Source: an uncultured Rubritalea sp. (lineage in GTDB: Bacteria > Verrucomicrobiota > Verrucomicrobiia > Verrucomicrobiales > Akkermansiaceae). From it: a DNA stretch of 48,003 nucleotides. The position numbers and the translations under genes were made by a program. Under the pieces are notes generated by a model that saw only the letters and a program-made list of their open reading frames with translations, was not told the DNA's origin and searched no databases. The stretch covers positions 1 through 48,003 of the forward strand of contig CAKZNV010000048.1 of assembly GCA_937132085.1 (NCBI GenBank). The letters run 5' to 3'. Shown here piece after piece: positions 7,514-16,639 of the stretch; positions within the stretch are counted from its first letter, which is position 1, and each line of letters opens with the position of its first letter.

Positions 7514-7846
7514 ATGGTTGAAATTTATAGGGATCGTGACACAGTGAAGGTAGGATATTTAAAGTCTCTGCTAGAGTCGGAGGGGATTCCTTGCTTCATC
7601 AAAAATGATAATCTCTCCATCGTCGAAGTCCCTATTCCGGCATTCTACCCAGCCTTGAATATAGTGAATGTGGAGGATATTCCTAAGGCTAGGAAGATTC
7701 TAAGCGAGCTACAAGAAGGAGATTCTATCTTGAACACTGATCCAAATAAAGCCCCGGTTACTGAGGAAGATATCCCCTGCCCTCATTGCACTGAGGAGAA
7801 TCCGGCTAACTTTGGCAACTGCTGGTCTTGCTGTGGAGAGCTATAA
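7514..7846 (+). CDS. DUF2007 protein with C-terminal zinc-ribbon-like cysteines
   Basis: A 110-residue protein from the ATG at 7514; a GTG at 7472 would add 14 residues overlapping repeat DNA and is unlikely. The first 70 residues (MVEIYRDRDTVKVGYLKSLL, ...VEDIPKARKILSEL) match DUF2007, a small ferredoxin-like fold sometimes called a putative signal-transducing protein, with the typical NIVNVEDIPKA ending. A Cys-rich tail follows: CPHC and, 13 residues later, CWSCC, giving a likely zinc-binding knuckle. It is presumably a cytoplasmic regulator or adaptor. Its partner is not apparent from the neighbours. Confidence 0.8.
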   Translation: MVEIYRDRDTVKVGYLKSLLESEGIPCFIKNDNLSIVEVPIPAFYPALNIVNVEDIPKARKILSELQEGDSILNTDPNKAPVTEEDIPCPHCTEENPANFGNCWSCCGEL

Positions 7847-7956
7847 TAGGAGCTAATTCTACATCCACTATTCCACATTCACCATTATCCCTAGGATCTG
7901 TTGACTTTTAAACTGGCAAGTGTGCGCTATCTGTAGAGACTCTGGGCAACAAAATT

Positions 7957-9327
7957 ATGATCTTCCAAAACTTAGCAAGAAACAACGAAATCGGTTCTAG
8001 CTCATACCTCCTCGATACTGGCGATTGCCGTGTGGTCATGGATGCAGGTATGCACCCTAGCGCAGAGAGCACTGAAGCTATCCCTAATTACCAAGAACTA
8101 GAGAAAAATAGCGTCGATGCTATTTTCCTAACTCACTCACACCTCGACCACGCAGGAACTCTGCCAGTGCTGATGCGTGACCAGCCAGAGGCTCCTGTCT
8201 ATATGACTGCAGCAACTGCGGCTCTAACAGATGCTCTTCTGCACAACTCTGTAAACGTGATGTCCAGTAAGCGATTAGAACTCGGTATCACAGAATACCC
8301 TCTCTACGGACACCGTGAGTTGGATCGTTTAGAGACCAGCTGGAAACATTTAGAATATAAGAAACCTCTTGATCTCACTCTTGAGACCTCTGCCACACTT
8401 CACGATGCTGGGCATATTCTCGGATCATCAGGCATCATGATCGAGAAGAACAACACTCGTGTTTTCTACACTGGTGATATTAACTTTGAAGACCAGACTC
8501 TGATTACTGGTGCGGATTTCCCTACTGAGGATATTGATGCGCTGATTATTGAGACAACTCGTGGAGCATCTCCTCGTGACCCAGCTTATGAGCGTGAGAA
8601 AGAAGAAGATCGTCTGTTAGCAGCGATTCAAGCTACTATAGATCGTGGTGGCGCAGTTCTGATTCCGGTCTTCGCTATGGGCAAGACTCAGGAAGTGCTA
8701 ACGATGTTACATAAATTTAAGACATCAGGCAGACTGTCTGATAAGACACCTGTATTCATTGGTGGTCTGAGCACGAAGATGACGATTCTGTTTGATGAGT
8801 TCGCAGACAGCACTCCGAGAAAGCTACCCGGTTTCGAAATCTTTAGAGATATGGATGTGCGTGCTGGTTCTAAGAAGGGATCACGCAAGCCGATCGTTTA
8901 CCAAAAAGGAGCTATCTACGCCCTTTCTAGTGGCATGATGACTGAGAAAACGACTTCTAACGGATTCGCTCAGACATTTATCTCTAACCCTAAAAATGGT
9001 CTACTCTTCGTAGGCTATGCGGCACCTGATACACCAGCCGGAAAGATCCGTGCTATGAATCGAGGTGATATCATTGAGCTAAATCCAGAGATGCCACCAG
9101 TCGTATTTGATTGTGAAATGGAAGAATTTGATTTCTCTGGTCACTCTGAGCGTGAGGCACTGTTAGACTATATGCTCAAGGTCGCTCCTAAACAAATCTT
9201 CCTAGTGCATGGCGACATCGAAGCCAGCCGATGGTTTGAAACTCAGCTACATGAAAAGCTACCTGACTGCGATGTAGTCATTCCTCTCCCTAAGAAACAT
9301 TATACCATCCCTGAAAATCCAGCTTAG
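7957..9327 (+). CDS. Beta-CASP metallo-beta-lactamase-fold nuclease
   Basis: A 456-residue protein of the beta-CASP family (CPSF-73/YSH1-like RNA-processing nucleases). The metal site HSHLDH is at residues 60-65 after the strand AIFLT, followed by a second His region (HDAGHILGSSG, about 149-159) and the Asp motif YTGDIN. The beta-CASP insertion contains PVFAMGKTQEVL, a classic motif of the family, and the C-terminal half has SGHSER and VHGDIEA, which supply the late histidines. It probably cleaves RNA endo- or exonucleolytically in the cytoplasm. It lacks the N-terminal KH domains of archaeal homologues and the extension of RNase J. It stands alone with A/C-rich flanks. Confidence 0.88.
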   Translation: MIFQNLARNNEIGSSSYLLDTGDCRVVMDAGMHPSAESTEAIPNYQELEKNSVDAIFLTHSHLDHAGTLPVLMRDQPEAPVYMTAATAALTDALLHNSVNVMSSKRLELGITEYPLYGHRELDRLETSWKHLEYKKPLDLTLETSATLHDAGHILGSSGIMIEKNNTRVFYTGDINFEDQTLITGADFPTEDIDALIIETTRGASPRDPAYEREKEEDRLLAAIQATIDRGGAVLIPVFAMGKTQEVLTMLHKFKTSGRLSDKTPVFIGGLSTKMTILFDEFADSTPRKLPGFEIFRDMDVRAGSKKGSRKPIVYQKGAIYALSSGMMTEKTTSNGFAQTFISNPKNGLLFVGYAAPDTPAGKIRAMNRGDIIELNPEMPPVVFDCEMEEFDFSGHSEREALLDYMLKVAPKQIFLVHGDIEASRWFETQLHEKLPDCDVVIPLPKKHYTIPENPA

Positions 9328-9395
9328 CCCTCAATCTAGGCTAGACACAGCCCCTCCCCATATTTAAAACTTTATCACTAACTAAAACCACCCAC

Positions 9396-10214
9396 ATGAG
9401 ACCTACATTCCTAACAACAGCTGTCTTGGCAGCATTCGCAAGCATATCGACCATCGCTAACGCACAGAAAATCACTCCTCCTACCACTGTCCCTACTGAG
9501 CCTAAGGTCGATAGAGAAGAATTGAAGAAAGTGATGAGCTATGGGCTGGGCTTTCAGAAAGGTGAAGAATTCGCATCTTTCGGCTTCAATTCTCAAGACT
9601 TTGATAAAGCAACATTCATCAAGGCATTTTTAGCAGCGCTAAACCAAGAAGACATGGATGTCGATCCAGCTAAATATGATCAAGCTATGAAGATGATTGA
9701 TTCCATCATTAGCAATCGTGAACTAGAGCTGGCGAAGAAGAACCAAAAGGCTGAGCTAGCTTTCATGGCGAAGAATGCGGAGCGCAAGGAAGTGAAGACT
9801 ACTGCTAGCGGTTTACAATATGAGATTCTTAAAAAAGGCACAGGAAAAACCTACACTCCCCCTGCTGGATCGATCAATGGCAACGACAGAGCTACTGAGT
9901 TCTACATCGAGTGCACTGGCACCACTCTCAGCGGAACAGAATTTATCAAAACACCAAAGGGCGAGCCTATTGCGTTTAACCTTCAGGTGATTCATGGATT
10001 TGCAGAAGCTCTCAAGATGATGCCTATTGGCTCAAAATGGAAAATCTATGTTCCCGCTAAATTAGCATTCGGTCTGCAGCGTCAAGGTTCAAAAATCGAG
10101 CCTAACTCAATGCTCACCTACGAAATAGAGCTTCATGATATCAAGCTGAGAAAACCTGATCCAGCACGAGGCGGTCAGCACCCTCAACACCCAATCATGC
10201 CATCTAGACCTTAA
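9396..10214 (+). CDS. Exported FKBP-type peptidyl-prolyl isomerase, divergent
   Basis: A 272-residue protein with a signal peptide (residues 1-23, cleavage after ANA). Residues 45-130 form a helical Mip/FkpA-like dimerisation region (SYGLGFQKGEEF). Residues 135-250 form an FKBP domain that catalyses cis-trans proline isomerisation and assists folding of exported proteins. Conserved pieces are SGLQYEILKKGTG, VIHGFAEALKMMPIGSKW and IYVPAKLAFG. The usual Trp of VIPGW is Phe, the usual Tyr of AYG is Phe, and the canonical DG..FD pocket Asp is absent (SGTEFI), so catalytic activity may be low. The C-terminal tail is rich in Pro, His and Gly. It is first in a tight four-gene run. Confidence 0.85.
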   Translation: MRPTFLTTAVLAAFASISTIANAQKITPPTTVPTEPKVDREELKKVMSYGLGFQKGEEFASFGFNSQDFDKATFIKAFLAALNQEDMDVDPAKYDQAMKMIDSIISNRELELAKKNQKAELAFMAKNAERKEVKTTASGLQYEILKKGTGKTYTPPAGSINGNDRATEFYIECTGTTLSGTEFIKTPKGEPIAFNLQVIHGFAEALKMMPIGSKWKIYVPAKLAFGLQRQGSKIEPNSMLTYEIELHDIKLRKPDPARGGQHPQHPIMPSRP

Positions 10215-10232
10215 TTAATAAGACCACACACA

Positions 10233-10934
10233 ATGCAAGTCACCTTCTACGGACACTCATGTTTCTCAGTCACTATTGCTGGGAGCACGCTACTTTTCGA
10301 TCCTTTCATAACTCCTAACCCTAAGGGACAGGAGCTGAAACAGCCGATCGATATAGAGAAAATAGAAGCTGACTACGTGTTCATCTCGCATGGTCATGAG
10401 GATCATGTCGCAGATGCTGAGGCGATTCTGAAACGCACTGGTGCGATGCTGATTGCTAACTTCGAGATTGTATCTTGGTTCCAAGACAAAGGCATCGAGA
10501 ATGCACACCCTGTCAATCACGGCGGAACGGTCAAACTACCATTCGGCACAGCGAAATTCGTCAATGCTATTCATTCTTCTGTGCTTCCTGACGGTAGCTA
10601 CGGAGGTAATCCTGGCGGATTTGTCATCGAGTCTGATGAAACCAACTTTTACTTCTCAGGCGACACGGCTCTGACCTACGACATGAAGTTGTTAGGTGAA
10701 TTCCATAAGCTAGACTGGGCAGTGCTCTGTGTGGGCGATAATTTCACCATGGGCTACAAGGACGCAGCTATTTGCGCTGAATGGATCGGCGTAAAGAGAG
10801 TGCTCGGCACCCACTTCGATACCTTCCAGATGATCGAGATCGATCATGATGCCGCTCGTGCTGCCTTTGCAGAAAATGAAGCAACACTCTATTTGCCACA
10901 AATCGGCGAAACCATCAACATCACACCACTTTAA
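10233..10934 (+). CDS. UPF0173 metal-dependent hydrolase
   Basis: A 233-residue metallo-beta-lactamase-fold protein of the UPF0173 (YtkL-like) group. The metal-binding motif HGHEDH is at residues 53-58, with the N-terminal YGHSCF, the TPNPKG element and the late FSGDTAL and GTHFDTF strands supplying the remaining ligands. The length fits the family. The substrate is unknown for most members. It lies 18 bases after the FKBP gene and 12 before ispF, so it is probably in the same operon. No Shine-Dalgarno site is evident. Confidence 0.88.
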   Translation: MQVTFYGHSCFSVTIAGSTLLFDPFITPNPKGQELKQPIDIEKIEADYVFISHGHEDHVADAEAILKRTGAMLIANFEIVSWFQDKGIENAHPVNHGGTVKLPFGTAKFVNAIHSSVLPDGSYGGNPGGFVIESDETNFYFSGDTALTYDMKLLGEFHKLDWAVLCVGDNFTMGYKDAAICAEWIGVKRVLGTHFDTFQMIEIDHDAARAAFAENEATLYLPQIGETINITPL

Positions 10935-10946
10935 CTAACACTAAGC

Positions 10947-11426
10947 ATGAAAATACGCACCGGCATAGGCTACGACGTCCACCAATTCTCACCTGACAGA
11001 AAATGTATTCTCGGAGGTGTAGAAATCCCCTCTGAACTCGGACTCATGGGCCACTCTGATGCGGATGTTCTCTGTCATGCTATCGCCGACTCGCTCTTAG
11101 GAGCGCTCGGACTTGCTGATATTGGCTATTATTTTCCACCTACTGACATGTCTATCGAGGGCATCTGCTCACTAGATATCCTCAAGAAATGTAAGTCTCT
11201 CGCTGATGAACATGGCGCAGAGATTCAGAACGTGGATTCACAGCTCATCGCTGAGGCTCCTAGAGTCATGCCACACATTGTGCCGATGAAAGCAAACATC
11301 GCAGCAGCGCTAGGCATCACACCTCAACAGGTGGGAATCAAAGCGACTACTAACGAAACGATGGGATTCGTAGGCAGAAAAGAAGGCATTGCCGCCATGG
11401 CGACTTGCTGTATGATCCTAGAATGA
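10947..11426 (+). CDS. ispF: 2-C-methyl-D-erythritol 2,4-cyclodiphosphate synthase
   Basis: A 159-residue MEP-pathway enzyme that cyclises 4-diphosphocytidyl-methylerythritol 2-phosphate for isoprenoid synthesis. The first metal ligands Asp10 and His12 are in GIGYDVHQF, and the third, His44, follows GHSDADVLCH. The phosphate-binding and active-site segments GLADIGYYFPPTD and the C-terminal NETMGFVGRKEGIAAMA are intact, and the length equals the family norm. Its stop codon overlaps the radC start as ATGA, so radC is probably translationally coupled. The upstream UPF0173 gene is 12 bases away. Confidence 0.96.
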   Translation: MKIRTGIGYDVHQFSPDRKCILGGVEIPSELGLMGHSDADVLCHAIADSLLGALGLADIGYYFPPTDMSIEGICSLDILKKCKSLADEHGAEIQNVDSQLIAEAPRVMPHIVPMKANIAAALGITPQQVGIKATTNETMGFVGRKEGIAAMATCCMILE

Positions 11427-12118
11427 TTATCAATGACCTACCTGAGGATGAACGACCTAGAGAAAAACTAGCTCGTCTCGGCGCTGGCGCTCTATCTGAT
11501 GCAGAGCTGCTAGCTATTTTCCTCAGAGTCGGTGTCGTAGGTGAAAGTGCTATTGAAGTCGGTCAGCGACTCATGCGCACTTATGGGAGCCTGAGTCAGC
11601 TCAGCAGACTCAACATCAAAGAACTGGTCAAAGAACACGGGATAGGCCCAGCAAAGGCAGCCCAGCTTGGAGCATCATTTGAGATAGCTTCTCGTGTCGC
11701 CAAGGAGTCCCTTACCTCCACATCACTCAGCAAACCTCGCTTGATTTATAATGCTATGGCTCCACAGCTAAGGCACCAATCTGTGGAAAGCCTCCACGTG
11801 ATGCTGACTGACACTCAGCTAAACCACATCCGCACCTTTTGTATTTCTCAAGGCACAGTGAATCAGACTGTTTGCCACCCTAGAGACATTCTACATCCAG
11901 CGATTCAGCACCAAGCCTACGGGTTTGTGCTCATTCACAATCACCCGTCTGGAAACCCCTCTCCTAGCTACGCTGACGATAGCATGACGAAGAATGTCAT
12001 CAAAGCTGCTGAGATCATGCAGATCAGATTCGTAGATCACATCATCATCGGCCAGTCTATCGATGGTAGAGATCCGTATTACTCATATAGGGAATCGTCT
12101 GATATTTTTAACGGATAG
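11423..12118 (+). CDS. radC: RadC/JAB-domain DNA repair protein
   Basis: A 231-residue RadC family protein. The start at 11423 overlaps the ispF stop (ATGA) and gives the typical N-terminus (INDLPEDERPREKL); an earlier ATG at 11405 is less likely. A helix-hairpin-helix (EHGIGPAKAAQLGA) precedes the JAB/MPN+ domain, whose metalloprotease-like motif is HNHPSGNPSPSYAD. The family has been linked to recombinational repair, but its biochemical role is not settled. The domains look complete. Confidence 0.92.
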   Translation: MIINDLPEDERPREKLARLGAGALSDAELLAIFLRVGVVGESAIEVGQRLMRTYGSLSQLSRLNIKELVKEHGIGPAKAAQLGASFEIASRVAKESLTSTSLSKPRLIYNAMAPQLRHQSVESLHVMLTDTQLNHIRTFCISQGTVNQTVCHPRDILHPAIQHQAYGFVLIHNHPSGNPSPSYADDSMTKNVIKAAEIMQIRFVDHIIIGQSIDGRDPYYSYRESSDIFNG

Positions 12119-12140
12119 TTAACTCCGGTTGATGCCTGAA

Positions 12141-12175
12141 GCGCTTACCACCAATCTACTCGAATTTACACGAAT
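12141..12175. repeat. Dispersed 35-bp repeat, copy A
   Basis: This stretch matches the reverse complement of 47234-47268 at about 31 of 35 positions (GCGCTTACCAC, AATCTACTCG and CACGAAT are identical). It lies between radC and rpsU with no gene in it. Confidence 0.75.
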
Positions 12176-12230
12176 AGGTGCAAGTTGGATCCATTGAGCC
12201 ACATAACTTACAACTCCAAAACCTAGACAC

Positions 12231-12260
12231 AAAAAAAGAGCATCCAGTTAAGGATGCTCT
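12231..12260 (-). terminator. Intrinsic terminator of rpsU
   Basis: On the minus strand GAGCATCC pairs with GGATGCTC around a TTAACT loop and is followed by a run of seven T, about 40 bases after the rpsU stop. Confidence 0.92.
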
Positions 12261-12297
12261 CATTAAAAAGTCTTTAAGACCTGAAAACTAGGTGAAC

Positions 12298-12558
12298 CTA
12301 GGATTGAGTTGATTTCTCAGCTGCTTTTTCAGCTGCTTTAGCTGCTGCTGCGGCGTCTTGGCCTGGGCTAGTGTAGCGGAAGCGCTGCTTATTGCGCTTA
12401 GAAGCAGAACGGCTCTTACGTTTAGCGCGCTCTACTGGTGTTTCGAATGAACGACGGCGACGCATTTCTTCTAGAATGCCTTCGTTGTCGAGCATAGTTT
12501 TCATGCGCTTTAGTGCGCGATCTACTGGTTCTCCTTTATTGATAGTTACTCCTCGCAT
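12298..12558 (-). CDS. rpsU: 30S ribosomal protein S21
   Basis: An 86-residue ribosomal protein S21, starting at the ATG at 12558; extending upstream to 12648 would add a nonsense leader. The core VTINKGEPVDRALKRMK, ...EMRRRRSFETPVERAKRK matches the family, and a basic segment is followed by an Ala/Lys-rich C-terminal tail (about residues 60-86) longer than in E. coli S21. S21 binds near the 16S rRNA 3' end and affects start selection. It is divergent from the kinase gene, with a strong downstream terminator. No Shine-Dalgarno sequence precedes its start. Confidence 0.95.
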   Translation of the reverse strand: MRGVTINKGEPVDRALKRMKTMLDNEGILEEMRRRRSFETPVERAKRKSRSASKRNKQRFRYTSPGQDAAAAAKAAEKAAEKSTQS

Positions 12559-12753
12559 AATCTTTATAGTATTTGTTGTTTTCAGGTCGGGGCGGAAGCT
12601 AATCAGATTGCGCCGTGAAGTCAAGCGGTAGAAACGATAAAAACACACTTTTTTATATTTACGGCAAATTCAGCAGAAATATAGCCAGATCTCAATTTCA
12701 ACATTGCAACAATAAAGGATTTAAGCAGAATACGCAGTGATAATCATTAGATC

Positions 12754-14976
12754 ATGACAGAAGAACGCTACGAAATTAAAGGGAAAATAGGCCAGGGTGG
12801 TGTCGGTGCAGTTTATAAAGCATACGATACTCAACTAAGAAGAGATGTAGCTATCAAGCGAGTGCTTGCTGATGACGAGCTAGCAGGCAGCTCAGACAAT
12901 GCGACTGCAAGCTTACTAAAAGAAGCAACAGCACTCTCATCTGTCCAACACCCTCATATCTGCACCGTTTATGATGCTGGCATCGATGAAGACGGCCCTT
13001 TCGTCGTCATGGAGCTGATCAATGGTAAAACTCTCGACAAGATGGTGGAGAAAGGAACGCTAACTTATGAAGATTTCCGTGAAGTAGCAATCCAGTGTCA
13101 GGAAGCAATGATCGCTGCTCAGGACCTCAACCTCGTGCACCGTGACCTCAAGCCTAGTAACGTCATGGTCAGCTGGCTCCCATCAGGTAGATTCCAGATT
13201 AAGCTAGTAGACTTCGGCCTCGCTAAATTCTCAGCAAAACCATCCCTACAAACGATCGATCATGGTGACGCCGTGTTTGGCTCCATCTTTTTCATGGCTC
13301 CTGAGCAGTTTGAGCGCACACCGCTAGATCAGCGCACAGACATGTATTCACTAGGCGCTATGTTCTATTATGCTCTGACAGGAAATTACCCATTCGATGG
13401 AGACTCAGCTCCTCAGGTAATGGCTAGTCACCTGCAGAACTCAGTCGTGCCTCTTCACCAAGTAAGACCCGACCTCCCAGTATGGCTTTCAGAGTGGGTC
13501 ATGTGGCATATCCAGAGAGATATGAACCATCGCCCAGTTTCAGCACAGATCGCTCTAGAAAAATTCTTAGCAGACGAGACTCTAGCCGCGGACGGTGGAC
13601 TAGGAGTAACTCAACAGCTAATCACTCCAGCTGCACCTGCTGCACCAGGCTCCACAGGACCTATCTTCGTGAGTCCACAAACTGGCAGCCAAATCATCAC
13701 CCCAGCAACTGCTGGTCAAGCAGTCACTCCAAGCGGAACTCAATATCCACATGGATCTTCTCCAGTAGGCGTCCAGCCACAAGAACCAGTTCAGCAGATG
13801 TCCGCAGCAGAGGAAGCCGCTTATCTAGCAGCGCAAAAGTCTGGAATGGGCAACAAGCAGAAAACCATCATCTTCTCAATACTTGGGGCAGCAATCGTCC
13901 TTGCAGTGATTGCTTTCCTAGTATTCAAAGACGATAAAGACAAAAATGAGCTATTCAACAATGTCGTTAATCAAAAAAATCATGATGCTCCAGGTCAGGT
14001 AAGAATTACTCGTCCGGAGTTTGACGCTATGCTCAATTCACTAGAAGGAAAAATCTCTAGCGATCGACCTACGACTGCAAATAGAAACTCAGCCATGCTG
14101 ATCCTAATGAAATCCGTCTCAAATGACGGCTCATTTAAAGTTCCTGATGAAGTTACAAATAAAGCAGTAAATAAGTCTGCAGACTATGAAGAAGACGTCA
14201 GAGCTAATATGTTCAAAGTAGGTCTAGCACACCCTAACACGACCCCTACGATCGATAGCGCTATTCTAAAGTATATCCAAGACAACCCAGACAGCGAATC
14301 TTCTGCAAGAGCTGTAACCATGCTATCTAGTAATGCGGAGGTAGCGAAAGCAGGTGCAATCATAAACCTCATCGCTGTTACCCAAAATCCAGGAATGAGA
14401 TCCAGCTCTGAGAATTACATCAAAACGCTCCTCTTCAGCGATAAATTAGATAAGTCTCAGAAGGCTCCGGTTTTACAACAGATTTTAGCTGCATACAAAA
14501 GCGCAACAGGCACAAAGGAAAGTAAGAACACATTCCTCAAACTCCTAGGTAACGATGACTCTGACGAAGCTCTCTCCATCATCATGGATTCGCTACTAAG
14601 TGACAACCCAGGCAGCGTTAACATGGCACTAAAAGCACTAGGCAGCTGGTCAGACCTTAGACCGTTTGAGCCATTGCTAAAACTCATCAACTCAGAAACC
14701 AAAAACAAAAAGAAATTCACTACAACAGTGGTTTCCATCCTCAAGAACCAGCCAGCGCCAGAAGATGCTAAATACTCCGTTAACTGGCAACAATTAGCTG
14801 AGTCTATCGACGATGTAGATCTTAAATTCATGGTCATCAGAGCTCGAGTCAAACAGGTAAAGGAACCCTGGGCTAAAGCAGCAATTCAAGCGCTAATTAC
14901 TGACGGTATGCTCAAGACTAACTTCATCCGCGAAGCTGGTGACATCATCGACACCTGGGCCGAAGAAACTGAATAA
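12754..14976 (+). CDS. Membrane Ser/Thr protein kinase with C-terminal helical repeats
   Basis: A 740-residue Hanks-type kinase. The N-terminal catalytic domain (about residues 6-270) has a complete set of motifs: GQGGVG loop (13-18), Lys35, Glu57, HRDLKPSN (129-136), DFG (153-155) and APE (182-184). A Pro/Ala/Thr-rich linker (285-345) follows, then one membrane helix (371-391) next to charged residues. The C-terminal 340 residues are helical and repeat-like, consistent with HEAT-type repeats outside the membrane, and may be a sensor. Members regulate cell division, envelope and metabolism in other phyla, but the target here is unknown. It is divergent from rpsU. Confidence 0.92.
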   Translation: MTEERYEIKGKIGQGGVGAVYKAYDTQLRRDVAIKRVLADDELAGSSDNATASLLKEATALSSVQHPHICTVYDAGIDEDGPFVVMELINGKTLDKMVEKGTLTYEDFREVAIQCQEAMIAAQDLNLVHRDLKPSNVMVSWLPSGRFQIKLVDFGLAKFSAKPSLQTIDHGDAVFGSIFFMAPEQFERTPLDQRTDMYSLGAMFYYALTGNYPFDGDSAPQVMASHLQNSVVPLHQVRPDLPVWLSEWVMWHIQRDMNHRPVSAQIALEKFLADETLAADGGLGVTQQLITPAAPAAPGSTGPIFVSPQTGSQIITPATAGQAVTPSGTQYPHGSSPVGVQPQEPVQQMSAAEEAAYLAAQKSGMGNKQKTIIFSILGAAIVLAVIAFLVFKDDKDKNELFNNVVNQKNHDAPGQVRITRPEFDAMLNSLEGKISSDRPTTANRNSAMLILMKSVSNDGSFKVPDEVTNKAVNKSADYEEDVRANMFKVGLAHPNTTPTIDSAILKYIQDNPDSESSARAVTMLSSNAEVAKAGAIINLIAVTQNPGMRSSSENYIKTLLFSDKLDKSQKAPVLQQILAAYKSATGTKESKNTFLKLLGNDDSDEALSIIMDSLLSDNPGSVNMALKALGSWSDLRPFEPLLKLINSETKNKKKFTTTVVSILKNQPAPEDAKYSVNWQQLAESIDDVDLKFMVIRARVKQVKEPWAKAAIQALITDGMLKTNFIREAGDIIDTWAEETE

Positions 14977-15070
14977 TCCCCTGCTCAAACAACCTATTGT
15001 AAATTTAATTTCAATTTATCGCATTTTACCATTGTCAACCGCACGATCAATAGTGCAAAGTATTAGAAGT

Positions 15071-15502
15071 ATGAGAAAAATCTTAATCACTGCAATCGCA
15101 CTTATCACTACATGCACTGGTGTAATGGCTGACATTCAGTCACCTCCAGGGTCACACTACACCTCTACTCGTAAGCTAGGCAGAGCTATCAGCAACATCC
15201 TTTACGGCATTGTTGAGATTCCTGAGCAAATCGTTCGCAAGACCGATAAATACGGATCAAAAGCTGGCTGGTCATACGGCGCAGTAGACGGAACACAAAG
15301 AGCATTCCGCAGAATGGGATACGGCTTTTACGAGCTTTTCACATTCCGTTGCCCTACATACCACGGCACATTTAAGCCACCGTATGAAAAGTGTGGAGCT
15401 GATAACCGCATCGAAATGGATGTGCAAGCTGGCCTCTCAGAGTTCCCACCAGAACTAGGAGCAGAAAGCTATTACAGCCACAGCAGAACTCAGAAATACT
15501 AA
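15071..15502 (+). CDS. Exosortase-system-associated protein, TIGR04073 family
   Basis: A 143-residue secreted protein starting at the ATG at 15071 (an earlier in-frame start at 14939 overlaps the kinase gene). A signal peptide (residues 1-20, cleavage after VMA) is followed by a domain matching TIGR04073: SSTRKLGRA-like segment, LYGIVEIPEQIVRKTDKYG, then GAVDGTQRAFRRMGYGFYELFT and FKPPYEKC. This family occurs in genomes with the PEP-CTERM/exosortase system, in line with the two PEP-CTERM genes in this window. Its biochemical role is unknown. A strong terminator follows. Confidence 0.85.
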   Translation: MRKILITAIALITTCTGVMADIQSPPGSHYTSTRKLGRAISNILYGIVEIPEQIVRKTDKYGSKAGWSYGAVDGTQRAFRRMGYGFYELFTFRCPTYHGTFKPPYEKCGADNRIEMDVQAGLSEFPPELGAESYYSHSRTQKY

Positions 15503-15531
15503 TTTATTAGTTACTAGTTCAAATCAATTTC

Positions 15532-15559
15532 AAAGCACTCAGCAATGAGTGCTTTTTTT
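15532..15559 (+). terminator. Intrinsic terminator after the TIGR04073 gene
   Basis: A perfect 10-bp stem (AAAGCACTCA/TGAGTGCTTT) with a GCAA loop, followed by a run of T, about 30 bases after the stop codon. Confidence 0.93.
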
Positions 15560-15711
15560 GTGCCTAAGATTTGGCCTGTTTAAATTATAAATGACAAAAA
15601 ATCAGAGTTCGGGAATAACTCTTCACTAGACATCTCTCATTAATGCTACAAAGTGATTGCGACAAAGCTGTAATTCACACGGCTAACAAAACATATTAAT
15701 AAATACACACA

Positions 15712-16626
15712 ATGAACACCAAACAACTACTCATGTCAGCTGCCATCGGCACAGCATCTATCTTTGGTCTATCCTCATGCGGAGAGAAAACTGAAGAAAA
15801 CACAACATCCTCAAACGAGAAGAAGGTGTTAGTAATCACAGCAATCCCTGATGAAAAGATCTCTGACCAAGAGCTCAAGTATCAAGCTCTAGCTGACTAC
15901 CTCTCTAAGAAACTAGATATTACTGTAGAGCTCAGCGTCTCTAAAGACTACTCTGCCGCAGTAAACCGTTTTGCAAACAACGAAGTGCAGCTAGTATGGT
16001 TTGGCGGCCTAACAGGCGTTCAAGCTAGAAACAAAGTCGAAGGCGCAGTTGCGATCGCTCAAGGTAAAGCAGACCCTAACTACAAATCTTACTTCATCGC
16101 CCACAAAGACACCGGGCTTGAAAAGTCTAACGAATTTCCAAAAGAAATCGCTGACATGACATTCACATTTGGTAGCACCAAATCTACATCAGGAAGACTC
16201 ATGCCAACTTGGTTTATCAAACAAGCAACTGGACAAACTCCTGATGAGTTCTTCAAGAAAGGCGTTCAATTCCGCAAGTCTGGTGGACACGTTGCAACTG
16301 CTGAAGTAGTCCAATCTGGAACAGTTCAAGTAGGAGCTCTTAGCTATAAGACCTACGATAAACTCGTAGCTGATGGCAAGATCGACCCAACAGTCGCTAA
16401 AATCATCTGGGAAACACCTTCATACGCAGACTATAACTTCACCGCTCACCCATCACTCGATAAAACTTTCGGTGAAGGCTTTGTAGACAAACTACAACAA
16501 GCACTCGTCGAATGTGATGACGAGAAGGCACTCGGTGCAATTAACCGTAAGTCTATTATCAAAGCTAAAAACTCTGACTTTGACGGCATCGTTAAAGTAG
16601 CTAAAGAGCTAGGCTTCATTAAGTAA
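15712..16626 (+). CDS. phnD: PhnD-family ABC transporter substrate-binding lipoprotein
   Basis: A 304-residue periplasmic binding protein of the PhnD group, lipid-anchored through Cys23 (SSCGEK). The mature sequence carries the family hallmarks: VITAIPDEKISDQELKYQA, KDYSAAVNRFANNEVQLVWFGG, LTGVQARNKVEGAVAIAQ, FTFGSTKSTSGRLMP and VGALSYKTYDKL. PhnD relatives bind phosphonate, phosphite or phosphate. Some sequences with the same LTGVQARNKV element are annotated as putative selenate binders. The ligand cannot be told from sequence. It is the first gene of a phnD-phnC-phnE type cluster. Confidence 0.85.
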   Translation: MNTKQLLMSAAIGTASIFGLSSCGEKTEENTTSSNEKKVLVITAIPDEKISDQELKYQALADYLSKKLDITVELSVSKDYSAAVNRFANNEVQLVWFGGLTGVQARNKVEGAVAIAQGKADPNYKSYFIAHKDTGLEKSNEFPKEIADMTFTFGSTKSTSGRLMPTWFIKQATGQTPDEFFKKGVQFRKSGGHVATAEVVQSGTVQVGALSYKTYDKLVADGKIDPTVAKIIWETPSYADYNFTAHPSLDKTFGEGFVDKLQQALVECDDEKALGAINRKSIIKAKNSDFDGIVKVAKELGFIK

Positions 16627-16639
16627 TTAATTCATCTCC

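Noticed and set aside
12559-12648. N-terminal extension of ribosomal protein S21
   Set aside because: S21 normally starts with M-x-x-V-x-[IV]; the extension has no similarity to the family and covers the promoter region.
15560-15711. Riboswitch upstream of the phnD-type gene
   Set aside because: No conserved riboswitch core could be recognised, and no terminator or anti-terminator pair precedes the start codon.
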